Origin: Azolla caroliniana
Taxonomy: Eukaryota; Polypodiophyta
NCBI GenBank assembly: GCA_043228905.1
Contig: JBHGNT010000010.1
Location: forward strand, 13,888,001 to 13,952,000
Direction of reading: 5' to 3'
DNA length: 64,000 bases
The notes beneath the pieces are model-generated. The model worked only from the letters and a program-made list of their open reading frames with translations. It did not search any database and was not told where the DNA came from. Below, one piece after another: positions 45,344 to 54,025 of this stretch. Numbering within the stretch: the first letter of the stretch is position 1; each line of letters opens with the position of its first letter. Both the position numbers and the translations under genes were made by a program.

Positions 45344-45982
45344 TGTGAAAGTGTTTTTAGAATTAAAGGTATTGAAGTCTACAAAAATATAAGGTATGGA
45401 GCATTCACACCCGAAGGCCAAGAACACGAGCTAAGGTTTCAAGTATAAGTCAAACTAAAAGCAAGAAAGATGGAGAAAAGTCAAAGAAGAAAAAAACGGG
45501 CCACCAAAATATAGTCTACAACGAACGCCCATAACTCATTCGTTTGGAAGCCAAATATAATGTGCAAATATGGGTTAGAAAGCTTATGACGAGAGCTATC
45601 CGTAGCTTTTTAAAACTCTAAATTTGGAACATGGATGAGGGAGATATGACGATTAGAAGATCGTTGTGTCATAGCTAAGAATAGGAGATGGAAAAGCTCT
45701 AAAAAAAGCGTGGAAAAGAAAGCAAGCGAAACTTATCTACTAGAGGAGAACTTCATATAAAGCAAGAAGAGTGAGGTGGTGAGGAGAGCTTTTTTCTTGT
45801 GATGTTTTTCTTGCCTATTCATGTAGTGCGTTTTTCTAGTGATCAATTCATCCTTGTAGGCTTGAGTTTATGTATCTTCTTTCTCTTGTTTCTATGATCA
45901 TCACTCCTTATTAATATATCTTTGTAGATTTGGGTTTCTATATCTTCCTTCTCTCTCTTTTCTATCATCATCTCTCTTTTCA
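45344..45982 (+). repeat. array LTR 4 (shared)
   Basis: 639 bp, shared between units 3 and 4; same variants as LTR 2. Confidence 0.9.
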
Positions 45983-46079
45983 TTTTTGGCGCTCCAGGGA
46001 GGGTCGATCCTTTCTGTATAACGGGAGGAACGGTTGTCCACTAATTGATGGTTGGATCTACCGATTCATCATCAAACTA

Positions 46080-47540
46080 ATGGCAAGATATGGAGTTCGC
46101 GATGCGACAGATCTACGAAGAGAACTTTTCCAATTGCGTATGGTTTCACCAATGTGCTACCTCGAGTATGAGAAGACGTTTTTGGATATATGGTCCACTT
46201 GGATTGGACTTGTTGGAGGCGTTGAAGATGTATACTTCAAGATGGAAAGATTCAAAGCAGGGCTAGATCCATATTTTCAATATGAAGTGCATATGAAGTA
46301 CCCAAGGTCTTTCCATGATTTGCTTCGAGTATGTCAAAGTTATGATCAACAATTGAAGAAGTTGTTATTCGGTGAAGCATATGGAGTATCGGCGTCATAT
46401 ACCATAAATCCAAGCTATAATAATTGTGGATCGGTCATGAGCCAACAACCAGCCTACTTGCAATGTCCGATTCAACAGGTTCCCTCATATCATTATTCTA
46501 ATTTTTGGAGTTATAATGATGTCTATGAAGGTGATTCCAGAGACAATGAAGAAGAGGTGATGAATGTGGAGTCCCCCCATCTAGTTCATGAGGACAACCA
46601 TGATATAAAGAATGATGATGTGAAAGACGAATCTAAGGAGATTGTTATGAGAAGCGATGTTATGGATGGTGATGCCAATGTACATCATGTTGAGGACATT
46701 ATTGATACAACAAGCGATATGGTGGTTGATGATGAATATGTGCAAGATGAAATGGAAGATATGACAAAAGAAGTTGTTGATGGTGAAGTACCCACAACGA
46801 AGTTGCAAGATGAAGAAGGTAACCTAGAAGTGATAGCTGGAGATTGGCTTTTGGAGATCAATGCGTGTAAGGAAGCATTGGTAAGTGCCAAGTTGCAGTG
46901 TATGAAGGTGTTCGTGCATGATTTATGTTTTGGATTTGCATTGAGTAGCAACAAAGTTATGTGGGCATCAACTCTTCAACAACAATTTGATCAAGAGAAA
47001 AGAGAATTACTTGCAATGCATGATTGGAGTATCATGAACTTATCACCATCAAAGGATCCACCACAACTAATCAAATGTATAAAGGAGAAGGAATCATCTA
47101 TCGACAATAGCAATCAAGAAGAGGAAAGCATAACAATTGATGAATCTTCATGGGATAGGGAAAACAAATCATTCCACATGGTGTCTAAGGAGGAAGAAGA
47201 AGTCATTGAAGAGAAAAGCATTATCACCTTGGAGAAGATGATTTCAAGCTATATCCAAGGAGAAGAGCATCTAAGGTTTAGTTCTTTTCTTTTTGAGTTT
47301 CCAAAATTACTCATAAATGTCTATTCACATATAAAAGGAGAAGGTTGCTTCAAAGACCTTATCAAATTGAAGGTACCAATTGCCCAAACTCTTCAAGAAT
47401 CTAAGGTTGTGCAAAAGAAAGATAATAAAGCATTGTTACAAGAGAGTTTCATTTATCATATGGAGAATTTGAAGTTTGTCTCACTTATTGTGGTTGTTCC
47501 AAAGGAGAAAGACGTCAACTTCCAACCCTTGAATGATTAA
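46080..47540 (+). CDS. array unit 4: Gag-like protein fused to an RT remnant
   Basis: Translation is identical to units 1-3. The internal region runs 45983-48098 and is followed by the terminal LTR. Confidence 0.75.
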   Translation: MARYGVRDATDLRRELFQLRMVSPMCYLEYEKTFLDIWSTWIGLVGGVEDVYFKMERFKAGLDPYFQYEVHMKYPRSFHDLLRVCQSYDQQLKKLLFGEAYGVSASYTINPSYNNCGSVMSQQPAYLQCPIQQVPSYHYSNFWSYNDVYEGDSRDNEEEVMNVESPHLVHEDNHDIKNDDVKDESKEIVMRSDVMDGDANVHHVEDIIDTTSDMVVDDEYVQDEMEDMTKEVVDGEVPTTKLQDEEGNLEVIAGDWLLEINACKEALVSAKLQCMKVFVHDLCFGFALSSNKVMWASTLQQQFDQEKRELLAMHDWSIMNLSPSKDPPQLIKCIKEKESSIDNSNQEEESITIDESSWDRENKSFHMVSKEEEEVIEEKSIITLEKMISSYIQGEEHLRFSSFLFEFPKLLINVYSHIKGEGCFKDLIKLKVPIAQTLQESKVVQKKDNKALLQESFIYHMENLKFVSLIVVVPKEKDVNFQPLND

Positions 47541-48098
47541 ACCAAACGAGATTTATTTTTGCTTCCTTTTCGAGATGAGATTCTAGATGAAATGGTCATA
47601 CATACAAAACAAGGTAATGTGAAGAATGTGGTGTGCCAAGAAGAAAGTCATGTTGATGAAGCAAAGATCGACGTAATTCAAAATATGACAATTCTGACAA
47701 GTATCGAAGCTTTAAAGGTATTTGTACAAAAGGTTCGCTCGCTTGAAAGATTTATTCATATGTTAACATGCTTACTTCTATCAAGAGTTATGTATCACAT
47801 AGACCTACTTCTGTTTGGAAAGTTGATGAAGATATACTAATTGTTGTAACCTCTTTCTTTGTGTTGACAAGGAGAAAGATGGTGATGGCAATTGTCAATG
47901 TGTATGTGTGTGTGTTTAGAAGTGTGAGGTTTTTCCTATCGACTAGCGGGGGTTTTATTCACATAGTTTGTTTCTTTTCTATTTATTTTCTCCTTCTTTG
48001 TCTATAGCCATGAATAAGACGAAGGAGAACCTTTAGTTTTATTAGTAGCTTAGGGTTCACCATAAATGGTTCACCAAAAAGCAAGGGGGAGGGCTAAA

Positions 48099-48732
48099 TG
48101 TGAAAGTGTTTTTAGAATTAAAGGTATTGAAGTCTACAAAAATATAAGGTATGGAGCATTCACACCCGAAGGCCAAGAACACGAGCTAAGGTTTCAAGTA
48201 TAAGTCAAACTAAAAGCAAGAAAGATGGAGAAAAGTCAAAGAAGAAAAAAACGGGCCACCAAAATATAGTCTACAACGAACGCCCATAACTCATTCGTTT
48301 GGAAGCCAAATATAATGTGCAAATATGGGTTAGAAAGCTTATGACGAGAGCTATCCGTAGCTTTTTAAAACTCTAAATTTGGAACATGGATGAGGGAGAT
48401 ATGACGATTAGAAGATCGTTGTGTCATAGCTAAGAATAGGAGATGGAAAAGCTCTAAAAAAAGCGTGGAAAAGAAAGCAAGCGAAACTTATCTACTAGAG
48501 GAGAACTTCATATAAAGCAAGAAGAGTGAGGTGGTGAGGAGAGCTTTTTTCTTGTGATGTTTTTCTTGCCTATTCATGTAGTGCGTTTTTCTAGTGATCA
48601 ATTCATCCTTGTAGGCTTGAGTTTATGTATCTTCTTTCTCTTGTTTCTATGATCATCACTCCTTATTAATATATCTTTGTAGATTTGGGTTTCTATATCT
48701 TCCTTCTCTCTCTTTTCTATCATCATCTCTCT
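48099..48732 (+). repeat. array LTR 5 (terminal), 5 bases short
   Basis: It matches LTR 2 until ...CATCTCTCT at 48732. The final TTTCA is missing and copia-B leader sequence (CGCAACCCTCGCG) follows directly, so the right end is not a clean integration end. Confidence 0.88.
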
Positions 48733-48744
48733 CGCAACCCTCGC

Positions 48745-48756
48745 GCTTTGATACCA
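48745..48756 (-). promoter_or_regulatory. copia-B primer binding site, one mismatch
   Basis: The complement reads TGGTATCAAAGC, against TGGTATCAGAGC in copia-A and copia-C. It lies directly next to the 5' LTR. Confidence 0.88.
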
Positions 48757-49188
48757 TGTAAAAGAATACGTTATGCGGAAGCATGTGCGTAAGACACAGA
48801 GTGCACAGTTCGGGAGAATAAGACAGTTCGGTAAAACACAGAAAACGCAGAGATGGAGATGGAGAGACAAAGAGAGATTGAGTAGACAACAGAAAACTCC
48901 GATTCAAAATAATGCTCTGTTCAGTACATACACCGTGCTTAGTGAGCACCTTTTATACAAGCCCTAACAATAGGGCTGACACAAGTACTGGCAGTACTTG
49001 ACTGCTCATAAATGAGCCTACTACACTAACTCCCAAAATTATTCCTTACGAGGAATATCAAACTAACGACCTTCTAGTTTACGCACCGAAACGGCCACGT
49101 TATGCATACTATTTTACGCACCCAGTCTATGCACTGGGTTACGCACCGCACCGTATTACGCACTCAATGTTGAGCTTGTCACTCAACA
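48757..49188 (-). repeat. copia-B 5' LTR
   Basis: The 432-bp uninterrupted LTR reads, on the minus strand, from TGTTGAGTGACAAGC to ...TTTTACA at 48757. It served as the reference to define the two insertions in the left LTR. CGGCT, the target duplication, follows at 49189. Confidence 0.92.
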
Positions 49189-49274
49189 CGGCTCCCCAGC
49201 TCACCAGCTCACTTGCTCACTAGGTCACCAATCCGGCTCATCCTTCCGGATCCGGTTGAGCTTGCCGCTCAATA

Positions 49275-49823
49275 GGACCCATGCCAAGAAACCCGTTTGA
49301 ACAGAGAAAGGTTGAGACCGAACCAGACGTCGGTAAGCACGACGAGACGATAACCGGTCAAGCAATCGGCAAGCACGAAACCGGTGAAAGGGACCACAAT
49401 CCAGAGAAGGATCCATTCGGGCCGGATACGGATTAACAAAATTGTCTTAAAAATAAAAAATAAAAAATAAAAATCGAATCAGATCAAATCAAACCCAAAT
49501 CATGTGATGGCGAGGAGCGAACAGCCACATGCAATGACAAGGAGTGAACGGGCACTTCGAAAAGCCACGTAGTGGGCTATTTATAGCGCATTAAAACGCC
49601 GCCACATGGCACTTCATTGCTATTATAGTACACGACGTGCGCATGCGCAGAAATCGACAAAGGCTCCAACATGCAGAAAGAAAACCTCCACCGCATGGAG
49701 ACCTTCTCATTTCGCGAATAGAGAATTGCAAACGCACACAGGCAATTAAAGATAATCAGACGCGGGCACCCTTAGCCCACTAACGCACCTACCTCACCAG
49801 CACCCACCGACTCAGAATGAGAA
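49275..49823 (+). other. G1 end of pol and spacer before the third ORF
   Basis: After copia-A, G1 resumes with the codons following G-P (M-P-R-N-P-F in broken frame) and about 500 bases without a convincing gene. The block 49500-49700 is conserved with G2 and contains TATTTATAG (49578-49586), a possible TATA box, 238 bases before the ATG of the third ORF. Confidence 0.7.
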
Positions 49824-52733
49824 ATGGACTGCATGGCACTCTCTGAGGCAACCAAGAAGTGGTTGAAGCAACACAGATTGGAAGGATTCTTAAGGATCAT
49901 GGAGGTACCACCACACAGAGAGACAGAAAAGGTTGTCAAAGACATCGACATAGAAGTAATCACAGAGGAGGCAATCCGTGCCCTGACGGGCCTACCCGAA
50001 CGCGGGGCATCTTCACCATAAACAACACTATCCCGGAGCAGCTCACGAAATACTTCGGTGAGTACTCTCTGGCCAGCAAGGCATATCGCACACAGGGCAA
50101 CGAGGATGGCTTATTCCGAGAGATTTCTTGTGTACTCCACGAGTTTGGCCATGTGTACCCTTGACCCTCGGCAATGCCTAGGAACATAGCCGGTTTAATT
50201 ATAGCCACATATGAGGGTATACAGGTGGACTGGTCGGTGTTGATCGCCGATGGACTGCGCGCGGCCATCGACTTGGTAAGAGGGAAGGATGGTAGGAAAA
50301 TATGGACGGCGGTGGTGCAATGGCTCACACTGTTAGAACCACTAGTGGAGCTCATCACGGCGAAGTAGCGGGGGAGATCAATCGAAGGAACCCCCAAAAT
50401 GGCTTCAAAATGGCAGCAGCTATTGGCTGCTAAGGCAACCAAAGGGAAGGAGGCTGACATTGAAAAAACGACGAAAGAGCGTCCTAACCAGGCGAAGACG
50501 CAAGAGGAAATACCGGCACGGCCAATAAAGATTACATTGCGCCGACCAGGTCAACAGGAGCCAGATCCCTTGGCAATGAAAATCAATCTTGGGACTCAGG
50601 AGCAGGAAACGGCGGAGGAGCCCAGCGAGCACCTCCAGCGGCACCAGAAGAAGAGCACTGCGGACCATGCCGGGGAGCAATCGGGTCCAGAGAAGGATAG
50701 GACGCCGATACCCCGCCCTGATGGCCCAGAGCCAAGGGTGGAATCGGAATCGGTTCGAACAGAACCGGTCACAGAATTCCCTATGCAGTAGGCTATGCCG
50801 GCGGGTCAGGATGTAACAAGACCCGTGATTCAGGAACCGATGATTTAGTTGTCTACACCACCGGCACACCAGGACGAACCAGAGCCATAACGGTCAACTG
50901 AGGCAAAACCAGAGCTGGAACTACCAAGTGGTAAATAACCGGAGCCAGAGTTGCCAACCAGACAAGATAAGCCACTGTCAAGCGCAGAAATCGCCCAACC
51001 CTCTGCGCGGATACAACAACAAGGCATGGGCAGCCAATGGTTGTGGTGGATTGGTGAGCAAATAGCCGGAGTGGTCCATTATATGGAGGCAGAAGAGAAA
51101 GCACAATTGGACCGGTTGCTAGCCACAACCGGAGAACTAGAGAAGGCCCGATCAAAGATCCGGAGCTTGGAACAAGAATTGGAAATAGCCACGGAAGCAT
51201 TGGCTAAGATGGTCATAATAGGACCCTAGGAACAAGAACCGATGGCTCCGGTACATGTACAGAATAATGAAACACCGACAACCGTACATAATAATACGAC
51301 CCCGGTGACGGAAACAATCCTGGATACAATTATAGCGCAAGCATAAGAGCTTTCCATTCTCAAAGAAGACCTGGCCGCACAGGAAGCATTACGGGCTAGG
51401 GAAAGAGAATTAAAAATCGCAGTAGAGGGGGAACAACGGAAGACTGCCAACAACCTCCGCCGAGCAGAAGAAAGCCTACGGAAGGGACACCAAGCCTATG
51501 ACCGGCTTAAGGAAGAGAAAGAAAAATTGTTGCAAGAGAAGGATAAACTTTGAAGGATGGCGGAAACAGAGATAGAGAGGCTCAAAAAGAGCTTTGGCAG
51601 CAAAAGGATAGGGAAGACCGAGCTCGCCGCCAAATCAATCTGAAGCTAAAGCAGAAAATAGACGATTTTGACCGCTTGCACCGGGATTATAAACATGTCG
51701 AGACGGAATACAAGAAGCTCATCACCGACACCGACCGACAACAGGAGAAGATGTTCGAGCTCCGGAACGAAGTGCAAAGGGCGGAGACAACGCTAGCGGA
51801 AGAACGGGCTGAGAAGGCAAACATACGAACTGAAGCGGCACAAGAATGCCTGGAACTCCAGATGCAACATCATGTGGAAACGGAACGCACCACCATGGTC
51901 TTACAAAGAGTGCAGAAAAACTATCAAAATCAACTGGTGCGCTACAAGGACCAGTAGGTGGTAACTGCAAACCTAATCAAACAGTTGAAAGATGAACGGC
52001 AGGCTACAGAAGACAAATCAAAGATGGGGCTGGAGCAGATCCGATGCATTGTACAAGCATGGAAGAATCGAACGAAGCACTTGATTGAAGACAACTCAAT
52101 ATTATGGTGGTCGAAATGGGTGAAGCATGTTGCCGAGCTACAGTTGCTGAGGGCGGACGCAGAAAACCGGCAAAGGGAAGGAGATGAGTTCTATAAGCTG
52201 GAAAAGGAAGACTTTGTTGCCGTGAAAGATGAATTGGCAGATGACTTCGTAGCATTGGCTGATGAACAGATAGCAGTGGTCCGGCAACTAGTGGTACAAC
52301 TGGACGATGATCAGCTAGATAACCAAATCCGGTTTGAAAGTTATGAAAAGGAGAGGCTACAGCAACAATCAATCTCAGTGATGAAGAGTCATCGTCGGAG
52401 CAAAGGACGGACAAAGGCAAGGCTAGGACAAGCCAACCGGATTTAACTCAGGAGGAGCAGCCAAGGCAGGAATATACGCAACAACCGTCGGCACCAAGGG
52501 CCAGACAACAGCTATCGGAGGAGCAACGCCCAGAAGAGCCGGAGACCGCGCAGCAGCAGGAGCAACAACAACAACAACCAATGGAGCAGCAACCGGAGCA
52601 ACGGCCACAACCAACGGAGCAGCAGCAGGAGGAGGAGCAACAACAACAACAACAACAACAGTCCGATCAGCTTTCCGAAGAACCCTTAGAGCCCCTCGAT
52701 TAGAGCATTCTAGACATTTTGGACGAGGATTGA
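49824..52733 (+). pseudogene. G1 third ORF (homologue of G2 20284-23079)
   Basis: It starts M-D-C-M-A-L-S-E-A-T-K-K-W-L and ends S-I-L-D-I-L-D-E-D. The N-terminal block shares Y-F-G-E-Y-S-L-A-S-K and V-L-H-E-F-G-H-V-Y-P with G2. A P/E-rich linker and a long E/K/R/L-rich coiled-coil-like region (51060-52430) follow, then a glutamine-rich tail from CAA/CAG runs (52550-52670). It has a frameshift near 50010 and stops at 50162 (TGA), 50366, 50789, 51346 (TAA) and 51955. Conservation of modules between G1 and G2 shows this ORF was part of the ancestral element, not a later local insertion. Confidence 0.8.
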
Positions 52734-52786
52734 AGGCCGGATAGTGGGATTCGATGTACAAGGTACTGTCCCACGAGCATGCAATG

Positions 52787-53244
52787 TGTTAGCCAGCCAG
52801 CAAGGAGTGGAGGAGAGTCCAGAATGTGAAAGGGCAGGACTTATCGGAAGTTGTTATTAGAATATTACGTAATTAAGTATATTTTGAGAAGTGAACGGAC
52901 GGACCGAAAACGGTATGCCAATCCGTATCCGGACTGGTTCATATCAGTGTGCCGGTTGGCACCATTTTGTATGCAAAGTCGGTGATCTATAAAAAGGCCC
53001 GGTTACATTGTAACCTGACGGATAATTAATAAAGCCCTATTGTCTTATCTCTGTGTATTGATTACCGTTCTGTGCTAATTACTTTCTATCTTACGCGTGT
53101 ATTAAGATTCATGATATGTTGCTTAAGTAGCCGATAAAGGTCTAAGCAATCGTTAGTCTAAGTTACCTCGCTGTAACACCCTTTGGTGAAGTGTCTTCCA
53201 TAGACACCCTCTGTTAGGCTATTGTCCGGCCCTTAGGAGTAACA
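52787..53244 (+). repeat. G1 3' LTR
   Basis: It starts TGTTAGCCAG and ends GGAGTAACA, with a TATA box (TATAAAAA) at 52988-52995. The last 126 bases match window positions 1-126. AGGTT follows; the matching left flank is outside the window. Confidence 0.92.
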
Positions 53245-53530
53245 AGGTTGATGGAAGAAGCAGAGGCGCGCCATGTAGAGGCCGTCCATTATTCGGCATC
53301 GGCCTGAATCCGGGAGGAGGTAGTGAAGACCTGAAACCGAAAGACTCTGGATTCTAGCCCTCAGTGCTAGAAGGCCTCTCCGGCGCATGGCTGAAGAGGG
53401 AAGAAGCGAACCCCGCGGAGTAGCGGGTCCGGAGGTCACCGGGTGGGACGACCCGGTACAGGAGAAGACCGGCTTCGTGGAAGCCGCGTGCTAGAACTAC
53501 GAAGTTCTGGTGGATGATAAGAGGGCAGGG
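53245..53530 (+). pseudogene. fragment F, left part: degenerate retroelement coding sequence
   Basis: M-E-E-A-E-A-R-H-V-E-A-V-H-Y-S-A-S-A, a stop, then I-R-E-E-V-V-K-T is followed by G/C-rich sequence without a long frame. It continues at 58251 after SU, whose duplication CAGGG ends here (53526-53530). Probably the Gag region of the element whose protease-like part lies at 58334-58990. Confidence 0.5.
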
Positions 53531-53536
53531 TGTCAT

Positions 53537-53600
53537 GATATGGCAAGACTCGAACCCATGACCTTATGCTACATGGGTCGAGCTCTTACCATTAGACTAT
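53537..53600 (-). other. antisense tRNA-like sequence inside the SU LTR
   Basis: The reverse complement contains TAGTCTAATGGTAAGAGC, a good Pol III A box and D-arm, and GGGTTCGAGTC, a good B box and T-loop, about 30 bases apart as in a tRNA gene. GACC and GGTC can pair between them. The acceptor stem does not pair well, so this is tRNA-derived or tRNA-like rather than a functional tRNA gene. It is repeated in the 3' LTR (57831-57894). Confidence 0.6.
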
Positions 53601-53713
53601 GAATTGTATTTTGTAGGATATTATTTTCATTTATGCTTTATCATAGAAAATTGATGTATATTCCAGATCTCTCTGGAACATTCTAGAAGCTTCAGGATTA
53701 TTCCTAAAAACAC

Positions 53714-53758
53714 TATAAAAGAAGGCACAAGGCATTGTTTTGAACCAAATTGGTTCAA
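53714..53758 (+). promoter_or_regulatory. SU TATA box and predicted self-primer at the transcript start
   Basis: TATAAAA at 53714 lies 33 bases before AAATTGGTTCAA (53747-53758), a normal plant TATA-to-start distance. These 12 bases are the exact complement of 53959-53970 beside the LTR end. They also form half of a palindrome, TGAACCAA-A-TTGGTTCA (53741-53757). The start site is predicted, not shown. Confidence 0.6.
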
Positions 53759-53958
53759 CACCAGTCTTAAGCCTCTTAGTCGATTTGTACTTATCTTTCA
53801 TATAATATAAGAGCTGCTGTCATCATCCTATTTCTCTCTCTCTCCTTTTCTCACTTCCTCTCTCTCGGGAATCTTACGCAGTCCCGTCCTCTTAGTACTA
53901 ATAGTACTACTCTTCTTAGTACTAATTCCATCTCTGTTTTAGTACTATTCCTGACAGT

Positions 53959-53970
53959 TTGAACCAATTT
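53959..53970 (+). promoter_or_regulatory. SU candidate primer binding site for self-priming
   Basis: TTGAACCAATTT lies two bases after the LTR end. It has no TGG as required for a tRNA 3' CCA, but is perfectly complementary to 53747-53758. In Tf1, the 5' end of the RNA itself pairs next to the LTR and primes minus-strand synthesis. Confidence 0.6.
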
Positions 53971-54025
53971 TTTCCTCTAGCCTACTTGTCACTCTCCCTC
54001 ATCCTCCTACCCTTTCCCCTATACT

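Larger units (their letters stand above)
37079..48732 (+). mobile_element. tandem array of a non-autonomous LTR retrotransposon: five LTRs, four internal regions
   Basis: Four head-to-tail 2755-bp units share their LTRs and a fifth LTR closes the array. LTR starts are 37079, 39834, 42589, 45344 and 48099. Each internal region (2116 bp) starts with a primer-site-like TTGGCGCTCCAGGGAGGG and ends with a polypurine tract (AAGCAAGGGGGAGGGC) just before the next LTR. The four long ORFs are identical in translation. No flanking duplication is present; the copia-B leader and the first 65 or so Gag codons are missing at the site. Pol is absent except for RT-motif remnants, so the unit resembles a LARD-type derivative. 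Confidence 0.93.
24719..49188 (-). mobile_element. copia-B: Ty1/copia element inserted in the copia-A LTR, carrying four further insertions
   Basis: The 3' LTR is on the left (24719-26854, interrupted twice) and the 5' LTR on the right (48757-49188). The five-base duplication TGGCT/CGGCT differs by one transition. Between the LTRs, read on the minus strand from the right, are a mutated tRNA-Met primer site, a 5'-deleted gag, protease, integrase, RT, RNase H and a charged tail. Copia-C, a TIR element, a solo LTR and the 2755-bp array have inserted into it. Confidence 0.92.
5671..49274 (-). mobile_element. copia-A: Ty1/copia element inserted in G1, internally deleted and interrupted twice
   Basis: The minus-strand element has its 3' LTR at 5671-6091 and its 5' LTR at 24401-24718, resuming at 49194-49274 after copia-B inserted in it. 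GGACC flanks both ends. The primer site complement (24389-24400) is TGGTATCAGAGC, for initiator tRNA-Met. Most of pol is missing: the protease region joins directly to the C-terminal tail near 6283. G2 also inserted between its Gag and protease segments. It belongs to the same family as copia-B and copia-C, judging by LTR ends (TGTTGAG), the polypurine tract and protein similarity. Confidence 0.9.
1..53244 (+). mobile_element. G1: outer Ty3/gypsy retrotransposon, split by copia-A and truncated by the window edge
   Basis: The visible parts are 1-5670 and 49275-53244. The 5' LTR end, gag, protease, RT, RNase H and integrase are on the left; the last integrase-side codons, a third ORF and the 3' LTR are on the right. 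Copia-A sits between with a 5-bp target duplication GGACC (5666-5670 and 49275-49279), and the two sides rejoin where the related element G2 is continuous (end of pol, G-P-M-A-K-N-P-F). Pol order is RT-RNase H-integrase, as in Ty3/gypsy. The protease motif is D-G-G/V and the apparent primer site is arginine-tRNA-like, which suggests a Tat-like lineage. That lineage call is inference. Many stops and frameshifts make it inactive. Confidence 0.9.
53531..53956 (+). repeat. SU 5' LTR
   Basis: It starts TGTCATGATATGG and ends ATTCCTGACA. A TATA box (TATAAAA) is at 53714-53720. Several copies of TTAGTACTA occur near the right end. One substitution against the 3' LTR (near 53833). Confidence 0.95.

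Noticed and set aside
37079-48732. Tandem gene cluster encoding four copies of a host protein
   Set aside because: Each unit has LTR ends, a primer-site-like sequence, a polypurine tract and Gag/RT motifs, so it is a retroelement array.
52550-52670. CAG/CAA run as a simple microsatellite
   Set aside because: It sits in frame in the third ORF and encodes a glutamine-rich tail also seen in G2 (22975-23015), so it is part of that ORF.
53537-53600. Functional tRNA gene
   Set aside because: A and B boxes are good, but the acceptor stem and anticodon arm do not pair as a normal cloverleaf and the copy lies within both LTRs.
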